A stretch of 5,580 nt of DNA, taken from contig JABDQX010000391.1 in NCBI GenBank assembly GCA_013042035.1, forward strand, positions 1 to 5,580. Reading direction: 5' to 3'. Below the pieces are notes generated by a model. It saw only the letters and a program-made list of their open reading frames with translations, had not been told where the DNA came from and searched no databases. The translations under genes and the position numbers were made by a program. This DNA comes from Gammaproteobacteria bacterium (GTDB lineage: Bacteria; Pseudomonadota; Gammaproteobacteria; HK1). Of this stretch, positions 1-5,307 are shown piece by piece. The number at the start of each line of letters is the position of its first letter. Within the stretch, counting starts at the first letter, position 1.

Positions 1-1045
1 CCCCTACGCAAGGCGCCGGTCCAGCATCCGAATCCGAAAGGGATTTACGATTTGCGGCGGCAGGGTTCCACAATGTCAGTCCGAGGCTTTTGGCCCCGGC
101 GCGAAACCGGGTCACCAGCGCTATCAGGTGTTCCCGCCGCCAGTTTTCCTCGCGCGCGATGGCAAGGCTCGTCCGCGTCGCTTCGGCCACCGCCGGCGGC
201 AAGGCCGTTGTGAAGATGAACGGACGCGCTTTTTGCATCAGGTATTCCACCACCGCATCGTCCCCGGCCACGAAGGCCCCGAATGTCCCCAGGGACTTGC
301 CCAGGGTGCCCATCAGGATGGGAACCGCATCGCTATTGAGGCCGAAGTGCGCCAGGGTCCCTCCCCCGCTCGCCCCTAATACGCCAAGACCATGGGCATC
401 ATCCACCATCAACCAGGCATCGTGTTGTTTCCCGATATCCACCAAATCCGGGAGTGGGGCCACATCCCCGTCCATGCTGAAAACGCCATCCGTTACCATC
501 AGCTTTCGGTTATTGTCGCTGCTTGAAACCAGGGCCTTCCGCAAGGCGCTCGGATCGGCATGGGCATAACGCCGGAGGCGCGCCCGGGATAGCGCCGCCG
601 CATCCAGCAAGGAGGCGTGATTGAGCCGATCCTGGAATACTACATCGCCGCGCCCGGCCAGGGCCGAGACGATGCCGAGATTTGCCATGTAGCCGGTGGA
701 AAACAAAAGTGCCCGTTCACGGCCGGTGAAGTCCGCCAGTTCTTCCTCCAGGGCGTGGTGAGCGTGATAATGGCCCGCCACCACGCTGGCCGCCCCGCTA
801 CCCACCCCGTAGCGATCCGCGCCCTGTTTGAAGGCTTTGATCACCCGTGGATCGCTGGCAAGCCCCAGGTAGTTGTTGCTGCAAAATGACAGATACCGCT
901 TCCCCTCGACATCGACTTCAATCCCCTGGGGTGTGGTGAGTACTGACCGCACACGCCTGAGCCCCGCCCGTTCGTTTTCTTCGAGGAGCGGGAGGAGGAT
1001 GTCTTTCAGGGAGGGAGCGGTGTTGGTTGATGGAGAATCCAGCAT
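1..1045 (-). CDS. bioF: 8-amino-7-oxononanoate synthase BioF, 3' end cut by the window
   Basis: BioF is a cytoplasmic PLP enzyme that condenses L-alanine with pimeloyl-ACP (or pimeloyl-CoA) to give KAPA, the first step of biotin ring assembly. The window shows 348 residues; E. coli BioF has 384. Seen: the CSNNYLGLA segment near residues 55-63, DGVFSMDGD at 186-194, VDDAHGLGVLG at 214-224 (D215 and H218 match the cofactor-contacting Asp and His), and TLGKSLG at 247-253 with K250 as the PLP lysine. I chose ATG at 1045 because a TAA lies in frame at 1075-1073; the only other start is TTG at 1063. Neither has a clear Shine-Dalgarno, and a perfect inverted repeat sits just upstream. From about residue 326 (positions 1-70) the sequence stops resembling BioF and lacks the usual IQP-type segment, so a frameshift or edge error is possible. 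It lies downstream of bioB on the same strand. Confidence 0.96.
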   Translation of the reverse strand, partial: MLDSPSTNTAPSLKDILLPLLEENERAGLRRVRSVLTTPQGIEVDVEGKRYLSFCSNNYLGLASDPRVIKAFKQGADRYGVGSGAASVVAGHYHAHHALEEELADFTGRERALLFSTGYMANLGIVSALAGRGDVVFQDRLNHASLLDAAALSRARLRRYAHADPSALRKALVSSSDNNRKLMVTDGVFSMDGDVAPLPDLVDIGKQHDAWLMVDDAHGLGVLGASGGGTLAHFGLNSDAVPILMGTLGKSLGTFGAFVAGDDAVVEYLMQKARPFIFTTALPPAVAEATRTSLAIAREENWRREHLIALVTRFRAGAKSLGLTLWNPAAANRKSLSDSDAGPAPCVG

Positions 1046-1046
1046 G

Positions 1047-1069
1047 ATAATTTTGCGAGGCAAAATTAT
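1047..1069. repeat. Perfect inverted repeat next to the bioF start, possible operator or mRNA hairpin
   Basis: ATAATTTTGC (1047-1056), a 3-nt spacer, then its exact reverse complement GCAAAATTAT (1060-1069). One base separates it from the bioF ATG (1045-1043), so it occupies the place where a ribosome site should be. It also touches the stop codon (1071-1069) of the small frame upstream. It does not match the BirA or BioR consensus sites that I know. It could be a repressor site or a translation-controlling hairpin. The repeat itself is certain; its function is inferred. Confidence 0.6.
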
Positions 1070-1155
1070 TATTTATGCCCAAGGATCTCTTTGATAACCA
1101 CCCCTACACCAGGACCATAAAAAATAATCAATTCTCGTACCAGCAAGTCATCCAT
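1069..1155 (-). CDS. Small hydrophobic ORF (28 aa) between bioB and bioF, unknown function
   Basis: The frame runs from ATG at 1155 to TAA at 1071-1069 and encodes a 28-residue peptide that begins MDDLLVRELIIFYG and ends KEILGHK. GGGAG lies at 1167-1163, seven bases before the ATG, a textbook ribosome site and better than that of bioF. The peptide has an acidic start, a hydrophobic core rich in V, I and G (including GPGVGVV at 14-20), and a basic end, so it could be an amphipathic or membrane-associated peptide. I do not recognise it. It ends 23 nt before bioF, so translation could be coupled to bioF, which lacks its own clear ribosome site. It may also be a leader peptide or a chance ORF. 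No homology can be claimed. Confidence 0.4.
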   Translation of the reverse strand: MDDLLVRELIIFYGPGVGVVIKEILGHK

Positions 1156-1162
1156 TACATGT

Positions 1163-1167
1163 CTCCC
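1163..1167 (-). promoter_or_regulatory. Ribosome binding site of the 28-aa ORF
   Basis: GGGAG on the minus strand, 7 nt before the ATG at 1155. It is the main reason for calling the small ORF. An ATG at 1160-1158 also lies close behind it but is followed at once by TAA, which leaves the ATG at 1155 as the productive start. Confidence 0.45.
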
Positions 1168-1181
1168 AATTCTTCGATTCT

Positions 1182-1212
1182 TTGCACGCGCGGCGGTTTT
1201 CCTCGCATGCAA
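1182..1212 (-). other. Possible stem-loop in the bioB-bioF spacer
   Basis: On the minus strand TTGCATGCG (1212-1204) can pair with CGCGTGCAA (1190-1182) over 9 bp with one G-U pair and a 13-nt loop. It lies about 15 nt upstream of the GGGAG ribosome site of the small ORF. No T-run follows, so it is not a standard terminator. It could be a processing or stability hairpin in the bioB-bioF mRNA, or chance. Confidence 0.3.
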
Positions 1213-1257
1213 GATCGACGACGCGAGAACCTGATGGTTTCTCTGCGTAGACTATCT

Positions 1258-2286
1258 TCATGGTGTTGTGATGCTACCCAAACTTCCCCCTGCCCCCTTC
1301 GACGGACTCATCCCCAACCTTCCCATAATATCCCGATCCCGGGTGGCCTCGGCATTCTTGGCCGTCAGGAGTTTTTCGCCATAGAAAATGGAGTTGGCGC
1401 CGGCAAGGAAACACAGAGCGTGCATTTCGTCGGACATGTTTTCGCGCCCGGCGGAAAGACGTACATAGGACGCCGGCATCATGATGCGGGCCAAGGCCAC
1501 GACGCGCACGAACTCCAGGGGATCGGTGGATTCGACGTTTTCGAGCGGCGTGCCCTTTATTTGCACCAGAAGGTTGATAGGTACGCTGTCCGGGTGTTGG
1601 GGCATGTTGGCAAGCTGGAGCATTAGGCCGATACGATCATTTTGCTGCTCGCCCATGCCGACGATCCCGCCGCAGCAGATCTTGAGGCCAGCATCGCGCA
1701 CGTGTTCCAGGGTCTCCAGGCGGTCTTCGTAGGTGTGGGTGGTGATGATCTCGCCGTAGAATTCCGGGGAGGTGTCGAGATTGTGGTTGTAGTAGTCGAG
1801 TCCGGCATCCTTGAGCTGTTTGGCCTGATCCTTGTCCAGCTTTCCCAGGGTGGTGCAGGTCTCCATCCCCAGCGCCTTGATGCCTTGGATCATGGTGAGT
1901 ACCTGGTCGAGTTCCCGGGGTTTGGGGCAGGGCCAGGCCGCGCCCATGCAAAAGCGCGTGGCACCATTTTCCTTGGCCTTGCGGGCCGCCTCGATGACCC
2001 GATCCACCGGCAGCAGTTTTTCTACGTTCTCCTGTCCCGGCTGGTAGCGGACGCTTTGGGGACAATAGGCGCAATCCTCGGCGCAAGCGCCGGTCTTGAT
2101 GCTGAGCAGGCTGCTGATTTGGAGTTCGTTTGGATTAAAATGGGCGCGGTGGATTGTTTGCGCCTGGAACAAGAGATCGTTGAAGGGCTGGGTGAGGATG
2201 GCCAGGGCCTCCTCTTTTTCCCAGTCGTGGCGAATTGCCGCGGGTGTCGAGTCTTTTGATGTCCGGGAAGTTGCTGTATTTGTCAT
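1258..2286 (-). CDS. bioB: Biotin synthase BioB
   Basis: BioB is a radical SAM enzyme that inserts sulfur into dethiobiotin to form biotin, the last step of the pathway, in the cytoplasm. The protein has 342 residues; E. coli BioB has 346. Seen: the radical SAM CxxxCxxC motif with C68, C72 and C75, which bind the [4Fe-4S] cluster; C113 in FCMGAAW, C144 in METCTTLG, C204 in KICCGGIVG and R276 in VRLSAGR, which match the four [2Fe-2S] ligands of the E. coli enzyme (C97, C128, C188, R260); and YNHNLDTS at 166-173. ATG at 2286 gives the expected length; a weak AGAG lies about 8 nt upstream. A promoter and inverted repeat lie upstream, divergent from comF. bioF follows after 212 bp on the same strand. 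All key residues are present, so the enzyme should be active. Confidence 0.98.
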   Translation of the reverse strand: MTNTATSRTSKDSTPAAIRHDWEKEEALAILTQPFNDLLFQAQTIHRAHFNPNELQISSLLSIKTGACAEDCAYCPQSVRYQPGQENVEKLLPVDRVIEAARKAKENGATRFCMGAAWPCPKPRELDQVLTMIQGIKALGMETCTTLGKLDKDQAKQLKDAGLDYYNHNLDTSPEFYGEIITTHTYEDRLETLEHVRDAGLKICCGGIVGMGEQQNDRIGLMLQLANMPQHPDSVPINLLVQIKGTPLENVESTDPLEFVRVVALARIMMPASYVRLSAGRENMSDEMHALCFLAGANSIFYGEKLLTAKNAEATRDRDIMGRLGMSPSKGAGGSLGSITTP

Positions 2287-2338
2287 GGATTTTCTCTAAT
2301 GCGAAGGATAATGCGATACATCTTCTGGCAGGTGGCGA

Positions 2339-2369
2339 ATTATATCTCCAGGGGTATGATTGTCGTCAA
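2339..2369 (-). promoter_or_regulatory. Probable sigma70 promoter of bioB
   Basis: On the minus strand TTGACG (2369-2364) is a good -35 box. A -10 box follows as GATATA (2346-2341) at 17-bp spacing or as the perfect TATAAT (2344-2339) at 19-bp spacing. Transcription would start near 2332-2334, giving a leader of about 46 nt before the bioB ATG. The -35 box lies inside the left part of the inverted repeat at 2360-2396, as expected for a repressor-controlled promoter. Confidence 0.6.
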
Positions 2370-2396
2370 CAAACAAGCGGGCCAGTTTGTGAACAA
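2360..2396. promoter_or_regulatory. Inverted repeat over the bioB -35 box, candidate biotin operator
   Basis: An exact inner repeat is present: ACAAAC (2369-2374), 10 nt, GTTTGT (2385-2390). Outside it TTGT (2360-2363) and ACAA (2393-2396) form a second pair on a slightly shifted axis. BirA operators in gammaproteobacteria read TTGTAAACC, 14-16 nt, GGTTTACAA. Here the outer 9-mers match that at about 6 of 9 positions each, with a 19-nt gap, so the fit is weak. The position between divergent comF and bioB and over the bioB -35 box fits an operator. The repeat is seen; the identity of the regulator is a guess. Confidence 0.35.
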
Positions 2397-2465
2397 GTGG
2401 CTATAAAATACCCATATTTGGCTATCAATAAACTTCACGGCCTCTTGGGACGGTCGTAATCAAGA

Positions 2466-3155
2466 ATGAATTTTGCATTGAGTTCGACAAACTGCTTGCT
2501 GTGTGATGCCACGGTAACCGGAGCACAGCTCAACCTGTGCACGGCCTGCCGAAACGATCTCCCTCGGATGAGCACGGCGTGTCCCATGTGTGGTATCCCT
2601 CTCCCGGAATCCCTTGTCTGTCCCACGTGTCGACGGCGGGCGCCACCGTTCGCGCGGACCTATGCCGTGTTTCAATACAGCTCGCCGGTTAATCATTTGG
2701 TTGTGCTCATGAAATTCCAAGGCAAGCTGGCGGCGGCCCGCGTCCTCGGTGAATTACTGGCAGCGTATCTGGCGCAATCCCAGGCGCGAAAACCTGATAT
2801 GATTATTCCCATTCCCCTGCATGGCGGTCGGCTGCGAGAGCGTGGATTTAATCAGGCCATGGAGATCGGTCGGGAGATCGCCGAACAGTGGCGGATCCCC
2901 ATTCAAAGGGAACTCGTGATACGCCAGCGCCCAACACCACCCCAAACCGATTTGCCGGACCGGGCGGCGCGGCGTCGAAACGTGCGCCGGGCTTTTGCGC
3001 TGAACGGTTCCGTTTCCAATGTGCGGCACGTGGCGATTCTGGACGATGTCGTGACCAGTGGCGCCACGGTGACAGAGGTGGCGCGCCTCCTGAAACGGGC
3101 GGGTGTGGCGAGAATAGATGTGTGGTGTTGCTGCCGCGCCGGCGGGTTGCCGTGA
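2466..3155 (+). CDS. comF: ComF family phosphoribosyltransferase-fold protein
   Basis: ComF proteins (E. coli GntX/YhgH type) are linked to DNA uptake and use in naturally competent bacteria; their exact biochemical role is unsettled. The protein has 229 residues, usual for the family. Seen: an N-terminal Zn-ribbon-like region with four CxxC pairs (C10/C13, C25/C28, C39/C42, C52/C55); the ComF signature PLHGGRLRERGFNQA at 117-131; RPTPPQTDL at 155-163; the RRRNVRRAF segment at 169-177; and the PRPP-binding loop ILDDVVTSGAT at 191-201. The start at ATG 2466 places the first CxxC at residue 10, which is normal; the ribosome site is weak (AAGA next to the ATG). It is divergent from bioB, an arrangement common in gammaproteobacteria, so the control region is shared, but no functional tie to biotin is known. 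Confidence 0.95.
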   Translation: MNFALSSTNCLLCDATVTGAQLNLCTACRNDLPRMSTACPMCGIPLPESLVCPTCRRRAPPFARTYAVFQYSSPVNHLVVLMKFQGKLAAARVLGELLAAYLAQSQARKPDMIIPIPLHGGRLRERGFNQAMEIGREIAEQWRIPIQRELVIRQRPTPPQTDLPDRAARRRNVRRAFALNGSVSNVRHVAILDDVVTSGATVTEVARLLKRAGVARIDVWCCCRAGGLP

Positions 3156-3238
3156 AGATTAGGATGTGGTGATCCGCCAGGCGAACCGCATCATCGCTTG
3201 ATATACCTCGAACGGGCCGCTTTTTCGCTACGATACCC

Positions 3239-3266
3239 TTGAAAATACAGGCGTTAAAAGCATAAA
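3239..3266 (+). promoter_or_regulatory. Possible promoter of the thioesterase gene
   Basis: TTGAAA (3239-3244; 5 of 6 consensus bases), a 16-bp spacer, then CATAAA (3261-3266; 4 of 6). It lies in the 142 bp between the comF stop and the thioesterase ATG and would start RNA near 3273, giving a short leader. The gap shows no clear terminator for comF, so read-through is also possible. Confidence 0.4.
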
Positions 3267-3297
3267 ACAAAATTCCACCAGTGTGAGAAAAATAATC

Positions 3298-3741
3298 ATG
3301 CCCGAATTAACCGTATCCAATATGACGATAGAAGCCATGAACGGGTTCCTGGAAGGATCCCTTGTCGGCCATCTCGGTATAGAGATTCTTGAAGTCGGTG
3401 ATGGATTCGTCAAAGGCAGGATGCCGCTGGACGAACGCACCCGGCAACCCCAGGGTGCATTGCACGGTGGCGCCTCGCTGGCGTTCGCGGAAACATTGGG
3501 GGGCGTCGGCTCCGCGTATTATCTGGATTTGGAAAAGCAATTCCCGATTGGCGTCGAGATAAACGCCAATCACATTCGGGCCGTGACCGCGGGCCACGTC
3601 TACGGTACCGCTACAGCCCTACACCTGGGAAAGCGCACCCATGTGTGGGAGATCAAAATCGTCGATGAGCAGGGCAGACTGACCTGCGCAAGCCGATTCA
3701 CCCAGACGATAATCGATGTCGGCGTCACTCAGGACGGATGA
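3298..3741 (+). CDS. Hotdog-fold acyl-CoA thioesterase, YdiI/MenI-like (PaaI superfamily)
   Basis: The family hydrolyses acyl-CoA thioesters; E. coli YdiI (MenI) cleaves 1,4-dihydroxy-2-naphthoyl-CoA in menaquinone synthesis and also aryl-CoAs. The protein has 147 residues, a little longer than YdiI. Seen: VGHLGIEILEVGDGFVKGRMP near 23-43; TRQPQGALHGGAS at 48-60, the core hotdog motif; E65 in AETLGG, which matches the catalytic Glu of YdiI; GVEINANHIR at 85-94; and LHLGKRTHVWEIKIVDEQG at 109-127. I chose ATG 3298 because the alternative GTG at 3283 (152 residues) has no ribosome site and adds only MRKII; a weak GAGAAA lies upstream of 3298. The 55-aa membrane protein gene starts 13 bp after the stop, so the two are probably co-transcribed. 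The substrate cannot be told from sequence; a CoA proof-reading role is equally possible. Confidence 0.9.
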   Translation: MPELTVSNMTIEAMNGFLEGSLVGHLGIEILEVGDGFVKGRMPLDERTRQPQGALHGGASLAFAETLGGVGSAYYLDLEKQFPIGVEINANHIRAVTAGHVYGTATALHLGKRTHVWEIKIVDEQGRLTCASRFTQTIIDVGVTQDG

Positions 3742-3746
3742 TGAGG
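3741..3746 (+). promoter_or_regulatory. Ribosome binding site that fixes the start of the 55-aa membrane protein
   Basis: ATGAGG, 8 nt before ATG 3755 and sharing its first base with the thioesterase stop codon. It favours the start at 3755 over the in-frame ATG at 3716, which would lie inside the thioesterase gene and has no such site. Confidence 0.6.
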
Positions 3747-3754
3747 CCCGAGTG

Positions 3755-3922
3755 ATGTTAATCGATAGCTTATTCGTCATGGTCACCGCTTTCGTTGCCT
3801 GGCATGGCTTGACCTGGCGGGACGATGCGGGTCAGTCCGATGCGGTGCGGCTGCTTTTCGGGGCGATTGCGCTTTTGTTTTGCCTGCGAGTGCTGTTTGT
3901 GGATATTTTCAAGGTTTTTTAG
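3755..3922 (+). CDS. Small two-helix membrane protein (55 aa), function unknown
   Basis: The gene encodes 55 residues that are nearly all hydrophobic. There are two likely membrane helices, residues 3-17 (IDSLFVMVTAFVAWH) and about 30-50 (from VRLLFGAIALLF to the VD before IFKVF), joined by a polar loop TWRDDAGQSD at 20-29, so it is probably a hairpin in the inner membrane. The start at ATG 3755 is supported by ATGAGG 8 nt before it; starting at 3716 would give 68 residues and overlap the thioesterase. It is probably translated from the thioesterase mRNA. I do not recognise a family and no catalytic motif is visible. Confidence 0.7.
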   Translation: MLIDSLFVMVTAFVAWHGLTWRDDAGQSDAVRLLFGAIALLFCLRVLFVDIFKVF

Positions 3923-3983
3923 CCATCACAACAAAGGCAAATGCCTTGCTACAGCGCAACCTGAAAAACCCTGGTGCTGGCGT

Positions 3984-4565
3984 TTATCGCTTATAGGGCC
4001 GCTGTTTGCTGTCTTCCTCCGGCTTTTCCAATAGCCGTTGTTCTTCCGGCAAGGCAAGTTGCGTGCGCAGATAGCGGGCGCGGTCGGCGATTGTGGGCGG
4101 TGGTTCCGTTTGCAGTCTGAGGAAACGGATCAGCCAATGGGGACCATCGGCGATGGAAGGGTCCAGGCGCAAGGCCTGTTCGTAGTCGGATAGTGCTTTC
4201 TCGTGCCGCCCCATGCGGTCATGGAGGATGCCCCGGTTGGCCCAGGTATTGGCGAATTCGGGCTCGAAGGTAATCGCTTCGTCGAAGGATCGCAGGGCCT
4301 TTTGGTAACGGTTCAGCATCAGTAGGGTACGCGCGCGGCCGCGCAGCGCGAACAGATGCATTGGCAATTGCGCGATTATTTGGTCGTAGTGGGCCAGGGC
4401 CTTTTCATATTCCTGGTCTTCGAAGTAGCGTTCCGCTGCCTGCAAAGTGCCGTCCATGGGGTCATCGCTACCCCGGAAAAATCCATCATAAAAAGACCAG
4501 AGTATCCAACCACCAACCAATATAATGGCAACGGTTCTTAGGCGTCGGTAACTGCGTTCGCTCAT
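3984..4565 (-). CDS. Membrane-anchored TPR protein
   Basis: The protein has 193 residues. An N-terminal membrane helix (residues 11-29, after a basic start SERSYRRLR) fits a signal anchor with the rest in the periplasm. Three tetratricopeptide repeats follow at about 40-73, 74-107 and 108-141, with typical TPR spacing such as YEKALAHYDQII, YQKALRSFDEAI and HEKALSDYEQAL, each followed by a P or D/P turn. The C-terminal 50 residues are polar, P- and E/R-rich, and have no clear domain. TPRs mediate protein-protein contacts, so it is probably a scaffold or assembly factor; the partner is unknown. The start codon overlaps the stop of the upstream 74-aa gene as ATGA, which implies translational coupling. 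It is the last gene of the cluster. Confidence 0.9.
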   Translation of the reverse strand: MSERSYRRLRTVAIILVGGWILWSFYDGFFRGSDDPMDGTLQAAERYFEDQEYEKALAHYDQIIAQLPMHLFALRGRARTLLMLNRYQKALRSFDEAITFEPEFANTWANRGILHDRMGRHEKALSDYEQALRLDPSIADGPHWLIRFLRLQTEPPPTIADRARYLRTQLALPEEQRLLEKPEEDSKQRPYKR

Positions 4566-4786
4566 TCCAGAAGGCGATAATTAAAAAGGAAGGAAAAGAT
4601 CAGGACGACGAAAACCGTCAGGAACCGGGCGCGGGATAACTGGCCACCGCGTTCCTGGTCCGTCAACTCCCGCCCAAGGCGGCGCTCCAGGCGCCGCACA
4701 CTCAATACCCACATCAATTTCGAGACGGGAAAAAAAAGTAGCAGGGCCAGGATGATGGTGGAGCCGATAAAAAAAGGTGTGTTCAC
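4562..4786 (-). CDS. Small two-helix membrane protein (74 aa), function unknown
   Basis: The protein has two membrane helices at about residues 5-27 and 55-70, around a charged middle (VRRLERRLGRELTDQERGGQ at 30-49) that probably sits in the cytoplasm. The start is GTG 4786; a TGA lies in frame two codons upstream, so the frame cannot extend further. No good ribosome site is seen. The next in-frame ATG (codon 25, 4714) would remove the first helix. It begins 21 bp after the DUF805 stop and overlaps the TPR gene by ATGA, so all three are probably one operon. The early coding strand holds T-runs of 7 and 8. No family is assigned. Confidence 0.75.
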   Translation of the reverse strand: MNTPFFIGSTIILALLLFFPVSKLMWVLSVRRLERRLGRELTDQERGGQLSRARFLTVFVVLIFSFLFNYRLLE

Positions 4787-4807
4787 AAGTCAAGGCGACA
4801 GAGAATG

Positions 4808-5191
4808 TCAGTCTGCCACAACACCCTTCGGGTTGGGACCGAATCGATTCTCGCCGGACTCGCTATCGAGCATGGCCATTATATAAATGGCAAACTCACC
4901 AAATGGAATGAGAGCGATGAGTAACATCCAGCCGCTACGGCCAATGTCGTGGAGACGTCGCACCGACACAGCCAGAATCGGAATCAGGACGAGCAGCATG
5001 TAGATGCCGGACAATAAGCCCACCGTAACATCGACATCAGCATCCACATACGTAGTTCCCATGAGAAGATCAACAAAAAAGAGCGCGGCAACGATAATCG
5101 TGTTGGATAAAAAGAAATACCAGTATTCCCTTCGTCTGGCCCGGCCAGTAAATACCGCGTACTTTTTTAAAACCTCAAGATACCAGTTCAT
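4808..5191 (-). CDS. DUF805 family inner-membrane protein
   Basis: The protein has 127 residues, usual for DUF805 (the E. coli YhaH type), a family of inner-membrane proteins of unknown biochemical role. Seen: the family hallmarks FTGRARRREYWYFFL at 14-28, VRRLHDIGRSGWM at 77-89 and the C-terminal DSESGENRFGPNPKG at 109-123. Three membrane helices lie at about 24-44, 57-76 and 88-107. The ATG at 5191 is supported by AAAGGG (5203-5198), 6 nt upstream. It is the first gene of the minus-strand membrane cluster with the 74-aa and TPR proteins. A promoter should lie in 5192-5274, but none is convincing. Confidence 0.93.
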   Translation of the reverse strand: MNWYLEVLKKYAVFTGRARRREYWYFFLSNTIIVAALFFVDLLMGTTYVDADVDVTVGLLSGIYMLLVLIPILAVSVRRLHDIGRSGWMLLIALIPFGEFAIYIMAMLDSESGENRFGPNPKGVVAD

Positions 5192-5274
5192 ATTTTGCCC
5201 TTTGCAATTTTGTCACAACGTAATCGTCACGTGGGAAAAATCGCCTTCACGGGAATGAGGTTCAATAACCTTCC

Positions 5275-5292
5275 GCCCCGCCGAAGCGGGGC
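5275..5292 (-). terminator. Strong hairpin downstream of the symporter gene, likely terminator
   Basis: Minus-strand GCCCCGC, loop TTCG, GCGGGGC: a 7-bp GC stem with a stable C(UUCG)G tetraloop, read in the sense of the symporter mRNA. A proper T-run does not follow (GGAAGGTTATTG comes next), so it may be a weak terminator or an RNA 3'-end stabiliser. A second hairpin lies upstream at 5308-5324 and a short one downstream at 5258-5271. Confidence 0.5.
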
Positions 5293-5307
5293 TATGTAGA
5301 TTAAGTT

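Noticed and set aside
90..569. 159-codon plus-strand open frame
   Set aside because: It is antisense to bioF, whose minus-strand frame carries clear BioF motifs; the protein has low-complexity R/S/P-rich content typical of a shadow frame in GC-rich DNA.
1225..1244. GAGAA/TTCTC hairpin after the bioB stop as a rho-independent terminator
   Set aside because: The 7-bp stem has a bulge and is followed by GCGTCGTCG with no T-run.
1075..1626. 183-codon plus-strand frame covering the bioB-bioF spacer and the bioB 3' end
   Set aside because: Most of it is antisense to bioB, and no ribosome site or domain is seen; the spacer is better explained by the minus-strand small ORF and repeats.
1642..2259. 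205-codon plus-strand open frame
   Set aside because: It is the antisense of bioB, which has all Fe-S ligands in the minus frame. High G and V content and no recognisable domain.
2360..2396. BioR site or a full-consensus BirA site
   Set aside because: No TTATMKATAA-like BioR sequence is present and the BirA half-sites are only partial with wrong spacing, so only a generic candidate operator was called.
3198..3234. TTGATA as a -35 box paired with TACGAT
   Set aside because: The spacing is about 25 bp; TTGAAA-N16-CATAAA further downstream fits better.
2848..3270. 140-codon minus-strand frame over the comF 3' half
   Set aside because: Shadow of comF; the PRPP loop and ComF signature are in the plus frame.
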